From contig CAZOKH010000027.1 of the NCBI GenBank assembly GCA_964580315.1, forward strand, positions 1 to 39,559: a stretch of 39,559 nt of DNA, given 5' to 3'. This document shows, piece after piece, positions 25,869-34,596 of the stretch; within the stretch, counting starts at the first letter, position 1, and each line of letters begins with the position of its first letter. Under the pieces are notes generated by a model. The model worked only from the letters and a program-made list of their open reading frames with translations, ran no database searches and was not told the DNA's origin. This stretch comes from CAZOKH01 sp964580315 (GTDB lineage Bacteria > Chloroflexota > Anaerolineae > Anaerolineales > Anaerolineaceae). Both the position numbers and the translations under genes were made by a program.

Positions 25869-27938
25869 CTAATCCTTCAATTCGCCGATGTGTTGTATTT
25901 CCCAGGAGAAATCCATTCCCTTATCTGGAATGATCCCTTTCCAGCTTGCTTTTAAGCAGGTGTTTTCTCTTTTTTTCTGATATTGTTCCGAGTACCAGCC
26001 GGTCTGGATCTTGAGGCTTACGCCTGATGGAGCAAACAGGACGGCTATGATCGTTTCCAAATTTTTTACAATGAGACGGCCGCTGCCCGGCATTTCGTTG
26101 TGAAGGGTGAGCTCTGGTGAGAAGTGAAAGAACCAGGTGACTTCATGTTCGCCGGACCCCCGGATTGAGTCAGTAATAGCCCAGATGCCCTTGTTTTTGA
26201 ATTCCAGTTTCCTGGTTTGCCGCAAACTGCTGCCCAGGTCCAAACCACCTGTTACGCTGCTTTTGTTCCAATCCAGGCAGGCGGCTCGGGGAGCATCCAG
26301 CCAGTTGAAATCGTCGCCCTTTGGTCTGGATTGTTCCCTGCCGTCAAGTATGCATGTATTGTGATAGGATGTGCTGCGGAATTTTTCCCGGTAACTGCCG
26401 TGATAAGTGTAGGTGCCCGAATCAACCAGGAAGGGTTTGCCCATCAGCCAGAGTTGAACACTCAACAGGTCGCAATGTGCATGCGAACAAAAACCGGCGC
26501 CGCCCAGCCCAAACGGCCCGCTGCGGAAAAAGGCGGCATCTGCGGTGGGCATCCAACCGTCCCGAAGGATATACATCCCGCCGTCGGGGAACGCCATGCT
26601 GGTTTGACCGGGTGGAAGCGGGGAGAGTTCGTCCCAGTCGGCAAGGTGACTGCTGCCCAGTAACAAGAATGATTCAGCATCAAATTCACCGGCTGCGAAA
26701 CGGTATTCTGGCTTTTTCAACAGCGCCGCGCCGGCAGCAAGCAGGGGCCGAAAATCCCAGTAATGTTCAGCAGGCCTGGCGCCCAACATGCGTCCAAAAT
26801 CGGCATCTCCCCATAACGGCGCACTTCCATCGGGGGTGATGGAATACAGGACATAATCCAACATTTTTTCAAGGGTGGCGTCGATGATTTCGTTTTCGCG
26901 GATCAGGCTTCGTTTGCCGAGAGATGAAAGGATAATCAGCAATTCGGTAATGATCCGGTGGTACCCTGCAGCCTGTTCCCGGTTGACACCGTCGGTGTGG
27001 GTTTGTTGCTGAATTTGCTGCAGGAAAGTAGCCATTCCACTATTTCGCCAGTTTAGCGCAGCCCGAAATTCGGGGAAGATGGCGCCGGCTACCACCAGGG
27101 CGGCCGATTCGGTCAGGATGTGATTGTTGGGCACTGAAGTCCAGCCGGTTTGCGGATGTGAACTGACGAAAGAAACCTGTTGAAACAGGCTCTTGATCAT
27201 CTCACCGGCAAGAGTGCTTTGAAAATGAGCAGAATTGCGAAATAGCTGGAATGCAATGCTCCATGCTAAAATCCGAACCGATATTTCCAGGCTGTATGTC
27301 CAGTTGATGCCGTGCTCAACCGGATTGGATTCGATCCAGCCTGCCAGTTGTGAGATGAAGGTGTCGGTATATTTCTCATTTCCGGTCAGAAGATAGGCAA
27401 TCCCCAGGATGACAAAGTGTTGATGACGGTTCAATTCCCAGACCAGAATCAAATCACAGGGACGGTCTTTGGGCCAGCAATATTTCTCGATCATTGTTTC
27501 GCGATCCTGAGAAGGCCAACGAAAATCACTCAAGGGGTCTTTGTTCCATTGAATGTCATCGGGATAGTGTACCGGGTGCCCCAGAAGAGTCAGCCTGCCG
27601 GAACAGATTTCATCGGCTTCGATTATGATTTGCGTGGCGTAGCGGGGGAAACGCTGCCTGATGATATTGCGGGCTGCTGCAGCCGAGTCGATGGAAAACA
27701 GGTAACTTGAATCGGGTCGATGGGAAAGGTGGCTTAGAAACGATTCATAATCTTGCCACTGCCCAATCAGATTGTGTAGCATTTCCCGGTCAGACAGCTT
27801 TTTAAAGCGTTTTAAATTTGCCTGAATGGATCTCCACGCCGCGTTTGACATGCGGTGAGACGTTCTTTGAATCCGCTGCATGGTGCCGGCAATACCCAGT
27901 TCTTGAATCCGCTTGAGATATTGGTTTCCTTTTTTCAT
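25869..27938 (-). CDS. Heparinase II/III-like polysaccharide lyase
   Basis: A 689-aa protein with an N-terminal alpha/alpha-toroid region (~60-420) and a C-terminal heparinase II/III beta-sandwich (~440-660). Family catalytic features are visible: Asn271-Asn272-His273 (NNH), Tyr326-His327 (GYH) and a HAHCD segment (His486, His488). The family cleaves uronic-acid-containing polymers (alginate, heparin-like chains) by beta-elimination. In export loci such lyases trim the polymer or clear misplaced chains. I see no clear signal peptide, which is odd for a lyase and suggests cytoplasmic or non-classical placement, or a missed start. It overlaps the flippase gene by 4 bases and is followed after 5 bases by the AlgD-like gene, which fits a uronate polymer. 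Confidence 0.87.
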   Translation of the reverse strand: MKKGNQYLKRIQELGIAGTMQRIQRTSHRMSNAAWRSIQANLKRFKKLSDREMLHNLIGQWQDYESFLSHLSHRPDSSYLFSIDSAAAARNIIRQRFPRYATQIIIEADEICSGRLTLLGHPVHYPDDIQWNKDPLSDFRWPSQDRETMIEKYCWPKDRPCDLILVWELNRHQHFVILGIAYLLTGNEKYTDTFISQLAGWIESNPVEHGINWTYSLEISVRILAWSIAFQLFRNSAHFQSTLAGEMIKSLFQQVSFVSSHPQTGWTSVPNNHILTESAALVVAGAIFPEFRAALNWRNSGMATFLQQIQQQTHTDGVNREQAAGYHRIITELLIILSSLGKRSLIRENEIIDATLEKMLDYVLYSITPDGSAPLWGDADFGRMLGARPAEHYWDFRPLLAAGAALLKKPEYRFAAGEFDAESFLLLGSSHLADWDELSPLPPGQTSMAFPDGGMYILRDGWMPTADAAFFRSGPFGLGGAGFCSHAHCDLLSVQLWLMGKPFLVDSGTYTYHGSYREKFRSTSYHNTCILDGREQSRPKGDDFNWLDAPRAACLDWNKSSVTGGLDLGSSLRQTRKLEFKNKGIWAITDSIRGSGEHEVTWFFHFSPELTLHNEMPGSGRLIVKNLETIIAVLFAPSGVSLKIQTGWYSEQYQKKRENTCLKASWKGIIPDKGMDFSWEIQHIGELKD

Positions 27939-29422
27939 TCAGCACGGCTCCGTAATTGCATGAAGGCTTCCAGAACCTGTTTCTTCTCATCATTGTTGGC
28001 TTCACCCAGGATGAACAATGCACCAAAGTAAAGAAGGACACCGATCCCGAGGCAAATGATGAGATCGAGAAAATTGCTCACACCCTGGCGCTGAAAAAAG
28101 TTGTAAAGGTAAAAAATTGCCGCACCCATGCCGCCGGATGCAATCAAAACATTGATTAATGAGCGCAGAGAGATGCGCCAGGTAAGGAATTTTTGCGATG
28201 CATGGGCTTGCAGGCTGAACAACAGAATGTAACCGGCCAGAGTAGTGACGCCGGCCGCGATAAAACCCAATTTCGGAATCAAAAATAAATTCAACGTGAT
28301 ATTAAATGCCGCGGCTATTAACTGGTGATTCGCAAACTTGCGGGTTGATTTTCCAATCAATAAACCGCGATTGGCAATTTGGGTGAGCCCCCAGAAAAAG
28401 CTGGACATGCCGACCACGCTCACGACTTTGTAGCCGTCATAATAAGGTTGACTGGTTAACAATTTAACCACCGGGTAGGCTAAAACAGAAATTCCAATTA
28501 CTGCTGGAACCCCGAGTATTACATAGAGCCTTGTGATCATGGAGAGAACTTTTTCGGTCTCCTGGCGGCCGTGGTTGACCCAGGAATTCATGATCATGGG
28601 GCTCATGGTCAGGATGAAAAGAGTAACCAGGATATCAATGCTCTTGTTCGATATGTTGTAGGCAACTGAGTAGATGCCCACTTCGCTCTCGGGACGAAAC
28701 ATCCCAATGATGTATCGATCGGAAAGACGCAAGCCCCACATGGCCATATTGCCAAGTGTCAACGGCCAGGCAAATTGCCAGATTTCACGAAGGTCTGACC
28801 GCTGTATGAACCGCGGGTGAACTTGCGAACCTTTTGTTACCAGGCGGAATGTTATGGGAAGAAAAGCGAGAAGAATGACGATGTTTCCCCATAACAAACC
28901 CTGCACTTTTGTGTGGAAAAAGATGACCAGGATAAGGCTGAGGATAAGCCCGCCGTAGGTGGTCACCAGTTGAAAGAAGGTATACTGCTTGCTTCTTTCT
29001 TGTGCACGCAGCACTTCCGTCAGGATAATAAAAAAGGAACTGAGGAAGAAGTATAAAACGCCAATTAATAAAAGCGAGAAAAGTTCTTCTGAGAAAAAGC
29101 CGCGGAACAAAAACAAAAAAATCACTGCCAGGATGCTTGTAGCAATGATGACGATACTGATGAAGAGGGTATAGATCGAGAAAAATGCGTTTAATGACTC
29201 TTTCGCTTTGTAAACCGGGTAATAGCGAAAAATCCCCGATCCCAATCCCGAGCAGGACACTGCATATAAGAAATCAGAAAGGGCGGTCGCCAGTGCATAA
29301 TTGCCGTAAGTAACCGGAAGGAATAACCGGGTAAAAATGGGCGTAGAAATAAAACTGGTAATCGCCGGTAAAAGTTTTGAAGGAATGTAATTTACCAGAT
29401 CGCGGACAAATTTTTTAAACAT
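27935..29422 (-). CDS. Wzx-type polysaccharide flippase (MOP superfamily)
   Basis: A 495-aa polytopic protein with about 12-14 hydrophobic helices across the length. Its start (FVRDLVNYIPSKLLPAITSF) and TPIFTRLFLPVTYGNYALA are typical of polysaccharide-biosynthesis flippases, which move undecaprenyl-diphosphate-linked repeat units across the cytoplasmic membrane. Basic loops such as QERSKQY and GKSTRKFANHQ are expected for this family. It lies 3 bases after the polymerase gene and shares ATGA with the lyase gene. Pairing with a Wzy-like polymerase and a Wzz-type protein makes this a Wzx/Wzy-dependent pathway. Confidence 0.92.
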   Translation of the reverse strand: MFKKFVRDLVNYIPSKLLPAITSFISTPIFTRLFLPVTYGNYALATALSDFLYAVSCSGLGSGIFRYYPVYKAKESLNAFFSIYTLFISIVIIATSILAVIFLFLFRGFFSEELFSLLLIGVLYFFLSSFFIILTEVLRAQERSKQYTFFQLVTTYGGLILSLILVIFFHTKVQGLLWGNIVILLAFLPITFRLVTKGSQVHPRFIQRSDLREIWQFAWPLTLGNMAMWGLRLSDRYIIGMFRPESEVGIYSVAYNISNKSIDILVTLFILTMSPMIMNSWVNHGRQETEKVLSMITRLYVILGVPAVIGISVLAYPVVKLLTSQPYYDGYKVVSVVGMSSFFWGLTQIANRGLLIGKSTRKFANHQLIAAAFNITLNLFLIPKLGFIAAGVTTLAGYILLFSLQAHASQKFLTWRISLRSLINVLIASGGMGAAIFYLYNFFQRQGVSNFLDLIICLGIGVLLYFGALFILGEANNDEKKQVLEAFMQLRSRAE

Positions 29423-29425
29423 AGT

Positions 29426-30892
29426 TCATTGCTCACCGTTTTTGTGAAGTTCGCAGCGCAGGATGACCTCATTCATACCAATAACCAGGGGGAAGATTGC
29501 TAAAACCCATGACTGAACAAAATTGGGGGCAACGAAATTGCTGATGGATTGTCCCAACACTCCCAATGTGCTGCCCAAAACAAATGCCCTGAGCCTGGCG
29601 TCGCTTACTTCGCGCCAGCGCTTCAAATTTCGAATGATGGCGGCAGCATAGAACCAGGCAAAGGGAACAAAGCCGATCAATCCCATGTCAATCCATACCC
29701 ATAGATAACTGTTGTGGATGTACCAGCGCAAGTTGGTTTCATTGTTCCAGGGGTCTTCGTTGGAAAATGCAGGTCGATAATAATTTCCCAGACCGATGCC
29801 TGTAAATGGATTTTTCCGGATGGTTTGCAAGGCGTAGCGAGTTTCATTAACCCGATACTGGGTACTGGTATCCTGTAGCAAGGTATCGAATTCGATTCCC
29901 CTTGTAATCCGGTCAACAGCAGCATCTAAATAATGAACCGGAAACCCTGGGACATTAATGACCACAAAAAACATCAAAATACAAAGGGTGATCCAGTGAA
30001 AGAAGCGAACACGCCCTGCCCGTGAAACCATTGCAAACAACAAAGCAATCATAGCCGCAATGGTCAGCCAATAGTTGCGTTGATAGGTGAAAAATTCGCC
30101 AACGCCAATGATGCCGACAATTACAAATTCCAACCACGCCGGCAGCAAGTTGCCTTTTGTGATGAAAGAAGTGAGAACAATCAGCAGCAACACATAAATA
30201 ATCCGATCGCCCTGAAAATATAACCGCTCAATGCCCGTGAAACTTTGACCCGCGGTAATTAATGCTTCGGATCGGGATGCGATGATTTCCACTGAAGGAA
30301 AGACCACCTGTGCAAACATTAATACCGAGGCCAAAACAGCGATGAGAATCAAACCGTAAATTAAAAAGAGAAGCTGTCGTTTGTTGACAACCAGGTTTGT
30401 GATGGCAAAGAAAATCCAATAATACATAAGCGGGCGATATCGCCGCAGGATGAAATTAATCCCGCCGGAAGGATTGAGGATGGCGATGACGACAGAAATG
30501 ATGGATGCCACGCAGAACAAAAAGACCGGCGTGTCCAGAGGGGAATGAACAAAGTGCGTGTCCTTTGAGTTAAGGATGTTGAGCGCAATTTTGAATAAAA
30601 GAAACACCAGAATCAGGTCGGGGATGTGAAAACTGATCGGGCCTGTTTTAAGAAGCGGAAGCTTATCGGGATTGATCAGGTTGCTGGTGATGGCCACAAT
30701 TGCCAGGATGCCAATCTCCGGCCATTTGGCAATCATTAATAAACCGGCCGCGCCGATGATACCAAAGAGAACCATATCGAATGGGACAAGCAGACAGGCC
30801 GCACCGATCATGAACCCAATGAGTATTGGTATGATGATGCCAGCTTGAGGCAAGCTGATCCTGGGATGCCGGCTTAGAATTTGCAGGGTCAT
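29426..30892 (-). CDS. Wzy/O-antigen ligase-like polymerase
   Basis: A 488-aa membrane protein with 10-12 hydrophobic helices and one large hydrophilic loop around residues 325-390, typical of the O-antigen ligase/polymerase family. The loop holds family-type features: ...QTIRKNPFTGIGLGNYY... and ...WYIHNSYLWVWIDMGLIGFV.... In a Wzx/Wzy locus the protein would polymerise repeat units on the outer face. A ligase role for transfer to another carrier is the alternative. Its ATG overlaps the stop of the preceding NodB-like gene by 4 bases. Confidence 0.9.
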   Translation of the reverse strand: MTLQILSRHPRISLPQAGIIIPILIGFMIGAACLLVPFDMVLFGIIGAAGLLMIAKWPEIGILAIVAITSNLINPDKLPLLKTGPISFHIPDLILVFLLFKIALNILNSKDTHFVHSPLDTPVFLFCVASIISVVIAILNPSGGINFILRRYRPLMYYWIFFAITNLVVNKRQLLFLIYGLILIAVLASVLMFAQVVFPSVEIIASRSEALITAGQSFTGIERLYFQGDRIIYVLLLIVLTSFITKGNLLPAWLEFVIVGIIGVGEFFTYQRNYWLTIAAMIALLFAMVSRAGRVRFFHWITLCILMFFVVINVPGFPVHYLDAAVDRITRGIEFDTLLQDTSTQYRVNETRYALQTIRKNPFTGIGLGNYYRPAFSNEDPWNNETNLRWYIHNSYLWVWIDMGLIGFVPFAWFYAAAIIRNLKRWREVSDARLRAFVLGSTLGVLGQSISNFVAPNFVQSWVLAIFPLVIGMNEVILRCELHKNGEQ

Positions 30893-32877
30893 GGCGCGTT
30901 ACCATAGGTGATGACGATTTCTGCGGTCGATTTTCCATGCAGGCTGCCATCGATAATTAACAATCCGTTCTCAACACGATAAGCATAATCAGAGCCATTA
31001 ATTTTTAAGGAAACGATCGGAACATTGAGGGTCTCTTCTTTGTAGATATGATATACCGTTTCGTTCTCATTCTGGTTTTCCAGGATTAGATTGTTGGTGT
31101 ACATTTTCACATTGACGCTGCCGTCGCTATTGGTTTTTTCAAGGTATAACCGCTTGATAATGTGATCGAGGCTTTGCCACTGCACACCTCCCTGCACCTG
31201 GTTCATCTCGTCAGCAACGATGTTAAAGGTGGCAATTCCCGTTTCGAAAATTTCATTGGCGTGAGAATAAAAGAGGGCTGGTTTCCCGATGAACAGGTCA
31301 TACAGGATTAAATTAATATCGGGTACAAACGGCTCATAAGTGCCGGGGTGGCGGCGGCTGAGGGTTGGAAAATTGCCAAAGTCCATGTTTGCCTGGTACA
31401 TATCAAAATCCCAGCGGGCGGGTTCTTCTTCAACGCCGAGGGGTAATTTCTGGGCGTTGACAGTGGCCAGGTAGTTGTATTTCTTCAAAAGGACCAGGGT
31501 TGGCTCGGGGGAAATTCCATAAGGGAAGACCATAATTTTCCCATAAGGTATCCTGGTATTTAATTGGTGTTTCTGAAGCCGGGATAATCCTTCCTGGATA
31601 TCTGCTTCCTGCATAGCCAGCGAATTGGCCGGATAGAGGTCTCCCGGTTCGGCTACATATTTATAAAATTCATATCCATCTTGATTGTTGCCGTGCTGAA
31701 CCAGTGAGAAGCGGTCAGGGTTGCTTATGAATAGATGGATGACCGAAGATTTTGAGCTTTTGTAGTGAATGGGAGGAAAAGCAATGGTTGTATGAAAGTT
31801 GTGAACAAACATTTGCTGCAGCAATTCGGAATAACTCATCGATTCAAATGGCTCAATCAATGCCGGATCATCGATGGTGAGATTGGCGAAGTGATAAACC
31901 GAATGCCACGCGCTGTTTCCCAGCGCATACCGCAGGGTCATCATGGGGGGTAAAACTTGCGAAAAACGGTTGGAGGCATAATACATATCGGACAGGCGGA
32001 ATGTCTCGCTGGTTGGTTCCTGTTCGCCGGTGTTCAAAAATATCGAGCCGCCCCCTCTGGTAACCCGTGCATAAATGGTGTAAGGCTGGTTGAGATCGTC
32101 TTTGGATGAGACAAGAGGGGTGGCGCTTGTCCCGTTCAGGGCAAGGGCAAAATCTTCCTGGTTGGTGGTGATTTTTGAGGTAAATGTGCGCCCTGTGAAT
32201 TGCTGCGTTATATCTGGTGCCTCGCTTAGAACATCCCAATCGCGTACTGAATCGACTGGTTTGGTAACATCGGTGACAGCGCCGTTGGTCAGGCTGGACA
32301 GCATGGCTCTATTGGTTTGATCATTGACGGCACTGATGAAAAGGTTTGAGCCAAATTGCTCAACAGCTTTATTAATCAGATCGATATCACCGGAAATGAA
32401 AAGCGGATAAGGCCCCAGCAATTTTCTTGTGTCAATAATGATCAAAGGGTAATGTTTGCCAAGCTCGTTCTGGATCAAATAGTCGGTTAGATGAGTGGTG
32501 TCAATGGTAATGGTTTTGGATTTCACCCCGTAATAATTCGACAATGACGTGTAAAACTGGTCGAATGGATTGGGTTTGATGGATGTGGTGAGAATTAGAA
32601 CCTGGCCGGGTTCTTCCTTAACCGTGTCGTTGGCGGGGATGGGGAAGAATACAGTATTTACCTGTTCAAACGGCTGGCTTGAACTTGCAGCCGAGTTGAT
32701 GTCTGAAGACTGAGTTGTTCTTTCTGTGGGAGTCGGAAGAACAACCTGCGCCGCGGGTGATGTCATGTCGGGGCTGGTTCCCAATTCCCATGAACCGGGT
32801 CCGTTGATCTGCGAGAGAACAAACACGCCCAGCAAAATGGAAAATAGAACAATGACAAACAATTCGTACTTTTTCAT
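30889..32877 (-). CDS. Membrane-anchored protein with degenerate NodB-like deacetylase domain
   Basis: A 662-aa protein with an N-terminal membrane helix (about 5-24), then a Ser/Thr/Pro-rich spacer. The first half (~85-300) is an unrecognised, possibly Rossmann-like region. From ~330 it resembles polysaccharide deacetylase/DUF2334-type proteins: TIDDP (Asp336-Asp337), HGNNQ (His395 to Gln399), KIMVFPYG and FYSHANE stand where the NodB motifs TFDD, HxxxH, RxxY and LxH are expected. The second metal-binding His appears replaced by Gln399, so activity is doubtful or altered. The last ~60 residues look like a small beta domain. It is the first gene of the downstream part of the locus and is coupled to the polymerase gene. 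A role in processing or guiding the nascent polymer outside the membrane is inferred. Confidence 0.62.
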   Translation of the reverse strand: MKKYELFVIVLFSILLGVFVLSQINGPGSWELGTSPDMTSPAAQVVLPTPTERTTQSSDINSAASSSQPFEQVNTVFFPIPANDTVKEEPGQVLILTTSIKPNPFDQFYTSLSNYYGVKSKTITIDTTHLTDYLIQNELGKHYPLIIIDTRKLLGPYPLFISGDIDLINKAVEQFGSNLFISAVNDQTNRAMLSSLTNGAVTDVTKPVDSVRDWDVLSEAPDITQQFTGRTFTSKITTNQEDFALALNGTSATPLVSSKDDLNQPYTIYARVTRGGGSIFLNTGEQEPTSETFRLSDMYYASNRFSQVLPPMMTLRYALGNSAWHSVYHFANLTIDDPALIEPFESMSYSELLQQMFVHNFHTTIAFPPIHYKSSKSSVIHLFISNPDRFSLVQHGNNQDGYEFYKYVAEPGDLYPANSLAMQEADIQEGLSRLQKHQLNTRIPYGKIMVFPYGISPEPTLVLLKKYNYLATVNAQKLPLGVEEEPARWDFDMYQANMDFGNFPTLSRRHPGTYEPFVPDINLILYDLFIGKPALFYSHANEIFETGIATFNIVADEMNQVQGGVQWQSLDHIIKRLYLEKTNSDGSVNVKMYTNNLILENQNENETVYHIYKEETLNVPIVSLKINGSDYAYRVENGLLIIDGSLHGKSTAEIVITYGNAP

Positions 32878-32894
32878 AGCAAATTCACGATACT

Positions 32895-32929
32895 GAACAG
32901 TTCACGTGCGAACTTTGATTGAAATCAAA
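32895..32929. promoter_or_regulatory. Operator-like cluster of palindromes upstream of NodB-like gene
   Basis: Two symmetric elements abut 18-52 bases before the start codon at 32877. GAAC-A-GTTC (32895-32903) is followed by a further GAAC at 32910-32913, and TTTGATT-GA-AATCAAA lies at 32914-32929 (7-bp arms). The arrangement suggests a dimeric regulator site. No regulator gene is visible in the window. Promoter elements here are weak. Confidence 0.35.
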
Positions 32930-32932
32930 AAT

Positions 32933-32981
32933 GAATAAATCCGGTACAAACCGCGCAAGCCAGTTTGACCGGTATTTATTC
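32933..32981 (-). terminator. Long inverted repeat, probable terminator between operons
   Basis: Arms of about 18 bp (32933-32951 and 32963-32981) are broken only by one bulge on each side. The core is GC-rich (CCGGT/ACCGG) and flanked by complementary AT-rich ends (GAATAAAT/ATTTATTC). On the minus strand it falls 16 bases after the aminotransferase gene, and the outer arm continues into an AT/T-rich stretch. This fits an intrinsic terminator closing the first part of the locus, possibly acting in both directions. Confidence 0.6.
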
Positions 32982-32996
32982 AACCAATCTTGCTTC

Positions 32997-34097
32997 TTAT
33001 GCATAGAAACTTTTAATCGCTGAACACACCTCTTCTATTTGCGTATCTGTCAGTTCAGCAAACATGGGCAGAGATAAGACTTTCCCAACCACTGCTTCGG
33101 TGACCGGCAGATCGCCCGGCTTGTACCCGAGAAAGCCCATTGATTTTTGCAAATGAATGGGAACGGGGTAATGAATCCCCGTACCAATACCTTTCTCTTT
33201 CAGATGGTTCTGCAGGTCGTCACGAGCAGGGGCCTGAATGACGAACATGTGGTAAACAGGCTGGTTGCCGTCCAATTCAACCGGGGTTACAGCAGGGGTC
33301 CCTTTTAGCAGTTGACAATATTTTTGCGCGTGCTGGCGGCGCCGGGTGTTCCATTCGTCCAGGTGAGGAAGTTTGGCGCGCAAAACCACGGCCTGAAGTT
33401 CATCTAACCGCGCATTAAATCCGATCAAATCATGATAATAACGGCGGTTGGAGCCGTGATCGCGAATCATGCGGATTTTTGCAGCCAGGTCGTCGTCACT
33501 GGTTGTAATAAAGCCGCCTTCGCCGTATGCTCCCAGGTTTTTTGAATAGTAAAAGCTGAAGGCTGCCGCATCACCCAGGCTGCCAGCCCGGCGGTCTTTG
33601 TACAGGGCTCCATGCGCCTGACAGGCATCTTCGATGATTTTTAACCCGGCGCTGCGGGCAATTTTCACCACTGGATCCATATCTACCGTTTGGCCGTAAA
33701 GGTGGACGGGCATGATGGCTTTGGTGTGAGGAGTGATTTTCGCCTCGATTTGTGAAATATCCATCAGGCAGGTGTCTGGATGAATATCGACAAAAACAGG
33801 TTTGGCGCCAGCCAAAACAATGGCTTCAGCGGTGGCGATGAAAGTGTGCGAGGGTGTGATGACTTCGTCTCCCGGCCCAATATCCATTGCCCTCAGGATG
33901 ATGTGAAGTGCGGTTGTGCCGTCGCTGATCCCAATGCCGTGAGTTACACCACAGTATTGTGCAAATTCCCGTTCAAGCGACTGAACATTCTCGCCAAGGA
34001 AAAGATGCATGCTTTCAAAGACATGTTCAAATCCGGCGAGTATTTCTTTCTGCAAAGGCTCGTATTGTTTGCGTAAGTCCACCAGCGGTATGGGCAT
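32997..34097 (-). CDS. DegT/DnrJ/EryC1/StrS (WbpE-like) PLP sugar aminotransferase
   Basis: A 366-aa nucleotide-sugar aminotransferase. The start (MPIPLVDLRKQY) and body (GISDGTTALHIIL, PVHLYGQ, EDACQAHGA) are family-typical. FYYSKNLGAYGEGG carries the PLP-binding lysine (Lys186), and RLDELQAVVLRAKL follows. It transfers an amino group, usually from glutamate, to a 3- or 4-keto sugar nucleotide. With the Gfo/Idh oxidoreductase and hexapeptide acetyltransferase encoded just upstream, it fits the WbpB-WbpE-WbpD set that makes a 2,3-diacetamido-uronate. A dTDP-3-acetamido-dideoxyhexose route is the alternative. The start at 34097 has GGAG 7 bases upstream; a longer in-frame form (34178) would overlap the acetyltransferase gene and is rejected. 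Confidence 0.88.
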   Translation of the reverse strand: MPIPLVDLRKQYEPLQKEILAGFEHVFESMHLFLGENVQSLEREFAQYCGVTHGIGISDGTTALHIILRAMDIGPGDEVITPSHTFIATAEAIVLAGAKPVFVDIHPDTCLMDISQIEAKITPHTKAIMPVHLYGQTVDMDPVVKIARSAGLKIIEDACQAHGALYKDRRAGSLGDAAAFSFYYSKNLGAYGEGGFITTSDDDLAAKIRMIRDHGSNRRYYHDLIGFNARLDELQAVVLRAKLPHLDEWNTRRRQHAQKYCQLLKGTPAVTPVELDGNQPVYHMFVIQAPARDDLQNHLKEKGIGTGIHYPVPIHLQKSMGFLGYKPGDLPVTEAVVGKVLSLPMFAELTDTQIEEVCSAIKSFYA

Positions 34098-34101
34098 GCT
34101 T

Positions 34102-34596
34102 CTACTCCTTTTCGTCTGTAATTTTTCGCAAGATGCGCCCGGGGTTTCCTGCGACGATTGTATTGGGGGGAACATCACGGGTGACTACCGTTCCGGCGCC
34201 GACGATGGCATTTTCGCCGACGGTAACACCGCAAAGGATGGTTGCATTGCTGCCGATGGAGGCTCCCCGCTTGATGAGGGTGGGAACCAGTTCCCAATCG
34301 GCGGTCGTTTGCAATTCTCCCGAAGTAGCAACAGATCGGGGGTAGCGGTCATTGATGAACATGACGCCGTGACCAACAAAGACTTCGTCTTCAATGGTCA
34401 CACCTTCGCAAATGAAGGTGTGGCTCGAAATTTTCACGCGGCTTCCAATTTTTGCGCCGCGTTGAATTTCGACGAAAGTACCAATCTTACTGTCATCGCC
34501 AATTTCACAACCGTACAAGTTGACAAAGGCAAAAATTTTTACATTTTTGCCCAGTTTTACGTCGGCTGAGATGCGGGTAAACTCTCCGATGTCCAT
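34102..34596 (-). CDS. Hexapeptide-repeat (WbpD/WlbB-like) sugar N-acetyltransferase
   Basis: A 164-aa left-handed beta-helix acetyltransferase built of [LIV]-G-x4 repeats: ISADVKLGKNVKIF, IGDDSKIGTFVEIQ, IGSNATILCGVTVGENAIVGAG, and the ending GNPGRIL. GHGVMFINDRYPRS is characteristic of enzymes that acetylate the 3-amino group of UDP-2-acetamido-3-amino-glucuronate (WbpD/WlbB) or related amino sugars. It uses acetyl-CoA and works as a trimer. Its start lies 40 bases inside the upstream oxidoreductase gene and is supported by GAGGAG at about 34604-34610. The stop is 4 bases before the aminotransferase start, so the three genes form a coupled pathway unit. Confidence 0.88.
   Translation of the reverse strand: MDIGEFTRISADVKLGKNVKIFAFVNLYGCEIGDDSKIGTFVEIQRGAKIGSRVKISSHTFICEGVTIEDEVFVGHGVMFINDRYPRSVATSGELQTTADWELVPTLIKRGASIGSNATILCGVTVGENAIVGAGTVVTRDVPPNTIVAGNPGRILRKITDEKE

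Noticed and set aside
32997..34178. Longer start for the aminotransferase at 34178
   Set aside because: It would overlap the acetyltransferase gene by 77 bases, and the added residues do not match the family. ATG 34097 has a proper ribosome site.
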